Source: an uncultured Thomasclavelia sp. (lineage in GTDB: Bacteria; Bacillota_I; Bacilli_A; Erysipelotrichales; Coprobacillaceae). From it: a DNA stretch of 16,849 nt. A program made the position numbers and the translations under genes. Below the pieces are notes generated by a model. It searched no databases. It was not told the origin of the DNA and worked only from the letters and a program-made list of their open reading frames with translations. Shown here one piece after another: positions 13,352 through 16,849 of the stretch. Each line of letters begins with the position of its first letter. Within the stretch, counting starts at the first letter, position 1. Where the stretch lies: positions 1 to 16,849 of the forward strand of contig CAJUOR010000039.1 in assembly GCA_910588165.1 (NCBI GenBank), given 5' to 3'.

Positions 13352-13622
13352 AGAAAAAAGACAGTGAAGGAATGAGTAACGAGAAGTCCTTTTTTAGAGA
13401 GTTCCACATGGTGAAAAGGAATAAAGTGATGACTTGATGAAAATGGTTCCGGAGTTGTGTTATCGAGAATAGATTGATTTTAGATAACAACGAGGGTGCC
13501 CGTTACAGCACTAGAGTATGAACCTAAAAGGCGTACTTGATGAGGTTAGTTTTGCGAAAAACTAATGAAGTAAGGTGGTAACACGAGATATACTCGTCCT
13601 TATATAAGGGCGAGTTTTTTAT
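13352..13622 (+). ncRNA. T-box riboswitch (Met type) upstream of metG
   Basis: The 5' leader senses uncharged tRNA-Met and lets metG be transcribed only when charging is low. Stem I: AAGTC (13384-13388) pairs with GACTT (13431-13435), and GGAA (13369-13372) with TTCC (13447-13450). Between them are the AGTAA-type loop strand and, opposite, the specifier loop with ATG (13437-13439) followed by A. AGAGAG and GGTGAAAA mark the distal part of stem I. Stem III is TTAGTTTT (13546-13553) with AAAACTAA (13558-13565). The antiterminator is AAGG (13572-13575) with CCTT (13598-13601), a 7-nt bulge TGGTAAC (13576-13582), and ACGAG (13583-13587) with CTCGT (13593-13597). TGGT is complementary to the tRNA end ACCA, as for a discriminator A. 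The bulge differs from the usual TGGNACC at one base. Specifier, discriminator match and downstream gene all agree. Confidence 0.93.
13593..13622 (+). terminator. Regulated terminator of the metG T-box
   Basis: CTCGTCCTT (13593-13601) pairs with AAGGGCGAG (13606-13614, one G-U) around ATAT, followed by a T-run to 13622. Its left arm is the same CTCGTCCTT that the antiterminator needs, so the two folds exclude each other. Confidence 0.93.
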
Positions 13623-13644
13623 TTATGAAAGGAGAGGAAAAGCG

Positions 13645-15564
13645 ATGGAAAAGAAACCATATTATGTTACAACAGCCATTGCCTATACTTCTGGCAAACC
13701 GCATATCGGAAATACGTATGAAATCGTTTTGGCAGATAGTATTGCTCGTTTTAAACGTGCCCAGGGCTATGATGTCCGTTTCCAAACTGGCACAGATGAA
13801 CATGGCTTAAAAATTGAAGAAAAGGCTAAAATAGCAGGTGTGAAGCCACAAGAATATGTTGATGGTATTGCATCTGAAATTAAAAGTATTTGGGATTTAA
13901 TGAATACATCGTATGATAAATTTATTCGTACCACAGATGAATATCATGAAAAACAAGTTCAAAAAATCTTTAAGAAATTATATGACCAAGGGGATATTTA
14001 CTTAGGTCATTATGAAGGTTGGTACTGCACTGATTGTGAATCTTTTTTCACAGAAAGTCAGTTAGTTGACGGTAAATGTCCTGACTGTGGGGCAGATGTT
14101 CATAAAGAACAAGAGGAAGCATACTTCTTTAAATTGAGCCGTTATGCTGATAGGCTTATTCAGTATATCAATGAGCACCCTGAATTTATTCAGCCTGAAT
14201 CAAGAAAGAATGAGATGATGAATAACTTCTTATTGCCGGGTCTTCAAGACTTATGTGTTTCCCGTACGACTTTCAAATGGGGTATTCCGGTTGATTTTGA
14301 CCCTAAGCATGTCGTATATGTCTGGATTGATGCCCTAACCAACTATATCACGGGCTTAGGCTATGATTTAGATGGCAATCATGATGAATTGTTTAAACAG
14401 TATTGGCCGGCTGATTTACATTTAATCGGAAAAGATATTATTCGTTTCCATACGATTTATTGGCCAATCATGTTGATGGCTTTAGATTTACCTTTACCAA
14501 AACAAGTTTTCGGACACCCTTGGTTACTCATGGGCGATCGTAAAATGTCTAAATCTAAAGGAAATGTGATTTATGCCGATGATTTAGTTAAAATGTTTGG
14601 TGTTGATGCGGTGCGTTATTTTGTCTTACACGAAATGCCATTTGACAATGACGGCAATATCACTTATGAATTGTTGATTGAAAGAATCAATTCAGATTTA
14701 GCTAATATTTTAGGTAACTTGGTTAACCGTACAATTGCCATGAGTAATAAATATTTCAATGGTGTTGTCACAAATCCGAATGTTTGCGAAGCGGTTGATG
14801 AAGAATTGAAAGCTGTCGCTTTAGAAGCTCCTAAAAAAGTGGCTGAAAAGATGGATAAACTAAGAGTTGCTGATGCGATTGATGTCATTTTCGGATTATT
14901 AAGACGTTCAAATAAGTATATTGATGAAACTATGCCTTGGGCTTTAGCGAAAGATGAAACTAAGCAAGAGCGTTTACAGACAGTTTTATATAATTTGGTT
15001 GAAAGCATTCGTATTGCAGCCGTTTTATTGGAGTCTTTCTTGCCTGAAACTTCCGCTAAAATCTTAGATCAAATCAATGCGACACAAAAAGATTATTTAG
15101 ACTTGAATACATTTGGTTTATATGAATCAGGAACTAAAGTAACCGATCAACCACAAGCGTTGTTTATGAGATTAGATCCTAAAGTTGTGTTAGCCCAAAT
15201 TGAAGCAGAAGAAAAACCGGCACCTAAAAAGTCTTTAACACCTGAAATTTCAATTGAGGATTTTGCTAAGATTGAATTAAAGGTAGGAACCGTTTTAAAA
15301 AGTGAAAAACACCCAAAGGCAGATAAACTGTTAGTATCTCAAGTTGATTTAGGCGATGAAACACGTCAAATCGTCAGTGGGATTGCGACAGCCTATACTC
15401 CGGAAGATATGGTGAATAGAAAAGTCATTGTTGTGACTAACTTAAAGCCGGCTAACCTAAGAGGTGTTGAATCTCAAGGAATGTTATTGGCAGGACAACA
15501 CAAAAAGAAAATTGCCTTAGCGACAATCATTGAAGAATTGCCTAACGGTACAAAGATCAGTTAA
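13645..15564 (+). CDS. metG: Methionine--tRNA ligase
   Basis: A 639-aa class I aminoacyl-tRNA synthetase that charges tRNA-Met for initiation and elongation. The catalytic domain has the HIGH-type signature HIGN (20-23) in SGKPHIGNTYE and KMSKS (300-304). A single Zn knuckle (Cys128, Cys131, Cys145, Cys148: CTDC, then CPDC) marks the shorter MetRS type found in many Firmicutes. The anticodon-binding helical domain follows (about 330-500). The C-terminus (about 530-639) is the dimerising EMAP/Trbp-like tRNA-binding domain, with FAKIELKVGTVLKSEKHPKADKLL and NLKPANLRGVESQGMLLAG. The length is normal for the form with this domain. The start is ATG 13645, seven bases behind AAAGGAGAGG (13628-13637). 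It is controlled by the T-box directly upstream and followed by a terminator, so it is transcribed alone. Confidence 0.97.
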   Translation: MEKKPYYVTTAIAYTSGKPHIGNTYEIVLADSIARFKRAQGYDVRFQTGTDEHGLKIEEKAKIAGVKPQEYVDGIASEIKSIWDLMNTSYDKFIRTTDEYHEKQVQKIFKKLYDQGDIYLGHYEGWYCTDCESFFTESQLVDGKCPDCGADVHKEQEEAYFFKLSRYADRLIQYINEHPEFIQPESRKNEMMNNFLLPGLQDLCVSRTTFKWGIPVDFDPKHVVYVWIDALTNYITGLGYDLDGNHDELFKQYWPADLHLIGKDIIRFHTIYWPIMLMALDLPLPKQVFGHPWLLMGDRKMSKSKGNVIYADDLVKMFGVDAVRYFVLHEMPFDNDGNITYELLIERINSDLANILGNLVNRTIAMSNKYFNGVVTNPNVCEAVDEELKAVALEAPKKVAEKMDKLRVADAIDVIFGLLRRSNKYIDETMPWALAKDETKQERLQTVLYNLVESIRIAAVLLESFLPETSAKILDQINATQKDYLDLNTFGLYESGTKVTDQPQALFMRLDPKVVLAQIEAEEKPAPKKSLTPEISIEDFAKIELKVGTVLKSEKHPKADKLLVSQVDLGDETRQIVSGIATAYTPEDMVNRKVIVVTNLKPANLRGVESQGMLLAGQHKKKIALATIIEELPNGTKIS

Positions 15565-15570
15565 TCAATA

Positions 15571-15600
15571 AACACCAAGTGTTATACTTGGTGTTTTGTG
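15571..15600. terminator. Bidirectional terminator between metG and the XRE/TPR regulator
   Basis: AACACCAAGT (15571-15580) and ACTTGGTGTT (15586-15595) form a perfect 10-bp stem with a GTTAT loop. TT continues on the plus side, and TTTATTGATT follows on the minus side. The regulator's TAA stop (15603-15601) abuts it. Confidence 0.85.
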
Positions 15601-16833
15601 TTATTTGTAACTTAGATGATATTTTTCTTCTGTATAATATAAGGCTTTTTTGTATTGCTTGTCTTGTTTTAAAAGCTCGATGATTAAGCACAATAATTCT
15701 TCTTTGGTGAAGGAATCAATATGATGATCGCAACGTTGATAGAAATTTGTCAGATGTTTAAGTAACAGACTAAGGTTACGGTCATCAAAATATTGGCGAA
15801 AATAGTTTAATAAACGCTGATAATATTGCAAATGAGCTATTGCTAAACCTTTTTCACATATTTCTTGAGCCTTGATGTAGTCTTGCGTAATAAAAAGAGG
15901 GAGCATATAGGAGTAAAAATGCTGCTCATTCATTTCTGCTTCATCTATTTGAGCGTAATACTCAATCGCCTTTTCATAGTTCCCTTGTAAAAAATAAATG
16001 AAGGCGATATTGTTTAAAAGTGAGCGTTTCTCAAATTGAATATCAAGATTTTGGATTTCCTCTAAATTCTCTAAATTAACTTCCAAAGCTTTGGAGAAAT
16101 AGCGCATATCAAAATACTGTAAACCGGTGATAGTTTTTAGATTAGCTAATCTTTTGTAGTTTTTAGTCTGAGCAAATCCCTTTGTGGCTAAATCAGAGTA
16201 GTGAAGAGATTTTAATGAATCGTGGGTATTACGATAGAATAAGGCTAAGTGATAGTATAGTAAACTAGCATATTTATTGCATACAATCGTATTATTTAAG
16301 CTTTTATTGTAATATATTTGCGCCGATAAGTAATCGAGAATGAGGGTATAGTAACTTGCAATGTATATATGTATTACTGATTGAATTTTGTCACTGAAAA
16401 TAGAAATATTTTCTGTAAGTAATTCTATCTCTTTTTCAGTAACGATGATTTGATTTTGAGTGTTTGAAATAAAGTGGGATACATCAACAATCTTATAAAG
16501 TATAGTATTTTTATAATCGTGCATAAAATCGACTATTTTTTGATATGATAAACTTCTATCATTACTTATGAAAGTAATATCATCTAAGAAGTTGTCCGCA
16601 TATTGATCAATCTTTTCATCAAGTATAGTTAGGTAATCATTAGGCAATTGGTATACTTGTAGTAATGGCTCTATTTTAGGGTTACCGACAATAAAATCGG
16701 AGTTTTCTAATTTGCTGATATATCCTGTGCTTTGGTTAAGTGTTTCAGATAATTGAGAAATCGTGAGGTTTCTTTTTTTTCTCTCTTCTTTTAAGTATTG
16801 ATTAAAGATAGATGGGCTAAATACTTGATTCAT
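15601..16833 (-). CDS. XRE/TPR transcriptional regulator of the RRNPP (Rgg/PlcR/NprR) kind
   Basis: A 410-aa regulator with an N-terminal helix-turn-helix (about 10-68: FNQYLKEERKKRNLTISQLS, then STGYISKLENSDF, then IEPLLQVYQLP). A long all-helical region follows, with tetratricopeptide-like repeats from about 155 to 405. Clear repeat units include YYTLILDYLSAQIYYNKSL (161-179), LLYYHLALFYRNTHDSLKSL (191-210), LNNIAFIYFLQGNYEKAIEYY (273-293) and QYKKALYY (393-400). This plan matches regulators that bind short secreted peptides through their TPR groove, such as PlcR, NprR and Rgg. Peptide sensing is inference, because no cognate peptide gene is visible and the upstream side leaves the window. 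The start is ATG 16833, behind AAAGAGGTG; an in-frame GTG at 16842 lies inside that ribosome site. It is convergent with metG across a shared terminator. Confidence 0.85.
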   Translation of the reverse strand: MNQVFSPSIFNQYLKEERKKRNLTISQLSETLNQSTGYISKLENSDFIVGNPKIEPLLQVYQLPNDYLTILDEKIDQYADNFLDDITFISNDRSLSYQKIVDFMHDYKNTILYKIVDVSHFISNTQNQIIVTEKEIELLTENISIFSDKIQSVIHIYIASYYTLILDYLSAQIYYNKSLNNTIVCNKYASLLYYHLALFYRNTHDSLKSLHYSDLATKGFAQTKNYKRLANLKTITGLQYFDMRYFSKALEVNLENLEEIQNLDIQFEKRSLLNNIAFIYFLQGNYEKAIEYYAQIDEAEMNEQHFYSYMLPLFITQDYIKAQEICEKGLAIAHLQYYQRLLNYFRQYFDDRNLSLLLKHLTNFYQRCDHHIDSFTKEELLCLIIELLKQDKQYKKALYYTEEKYHLSYK

Positions 16834-16849
16834 GGTTATCACCTCTTTG

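Noticed and set aside
14664..15008. A 114-codon open frame antisense to metG
   Set aside because: It lies wholly within the well-supported metG gene, lacks a ribosome site and resembles no family; it reflects codon bias on the other strand.
1..16849. CRISPR arrays, insertion sequences, attachment sites, tRNA or rRNA genes
   Set aside because: No regularly spaced direct repeats, transposase or integrase genes, or tRNA-like folds were seen on either strand.

Overview
The window reads as chromosomal DNA of a low-GC, Gram-positive-type bacterium in the Firmicutes/Bacillota. The signs are AT-rich intergenic DNA, strong GGAGG-type ribosome binding sites, TTGACA/TATAAT promoters often with an extended TGn -10, U-tract terminators, a tRNA-responsive T-box leader and MurT/GatD-type cell-wall genes. 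TGG encodes Trp and TGA is a normal stop, so the code is standard. I lean towards the Erysipelotrichia, but that is inference. I see no mobile element, CRISPR array, rRNA or tRNA gene.

Layout. (1) 2-166: the 3' end of a membrane-protein gene. (2) 345-2389: a two-gene ABC exporter operon. Its permease is FtsX/BceB-like with ten membrane segments but no large extracellular domain, and it is followed by the ATPase and a terminator. (3) 2486-3844: a MATE efflux gene. It ends at a bidirectional terminator shared with (4), a minus-strand operon at 7020-3876: MurT-like Mur ligase, GatD-like amidotransferase and alanine-racemase-like protein, joined by two TAATG stop/start overlaps. (5) A 375-bp AT-rich divergent intergenic region. 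(6) 7396-7860: a diverged GNAT-like protein. (7) 8075-9493: a GH1 6-phospho-beta-glucosidase whose promoter overlaps a perfect inverted repeat. (8) 9701-11696: an operon of MFS exporter, XRE-type regulator and an 81-aa protein resembling the regulator's C-terminal domain, with overlapping junctions. (9) 11898-13268: a second MATE efflux gene. (10) 13352-15564: a Met-type T-box leader and metG. (11) 16833-15601 on the minus strand: an XRE/TPR regulator of the RRNPP kind.

The most unusual part is the minus-strand operon. In Staphylococcus, MurT and GatD together amidate the alpha-carboxyl of D-Glu in lipid II. Here the Mur ligase keeps its ATP site and Zn-ribbon cysteines. The GatD-like partner, however, has Ala where the catalytic Cys should be and Ile where the catalytic His should be, so glutamine-derived ammonia is not expected. 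The racemase-like protein keeps its PLP lysine but has Phe in place of the catalytic Tyr. Three translationally coupled genes of which two have lost textbook catalytic residues suggest a repurposed system. It may attach a different amine to stem-peptide D-Glu, as group B peptidoglycans require. That last step is hypothesis.

The rest is largely accessory and defensive: four exporters (ABC, two MATE, one MFS), local transcription factors, and one housekeeping gene (metG) under charged-tRNA sensing.
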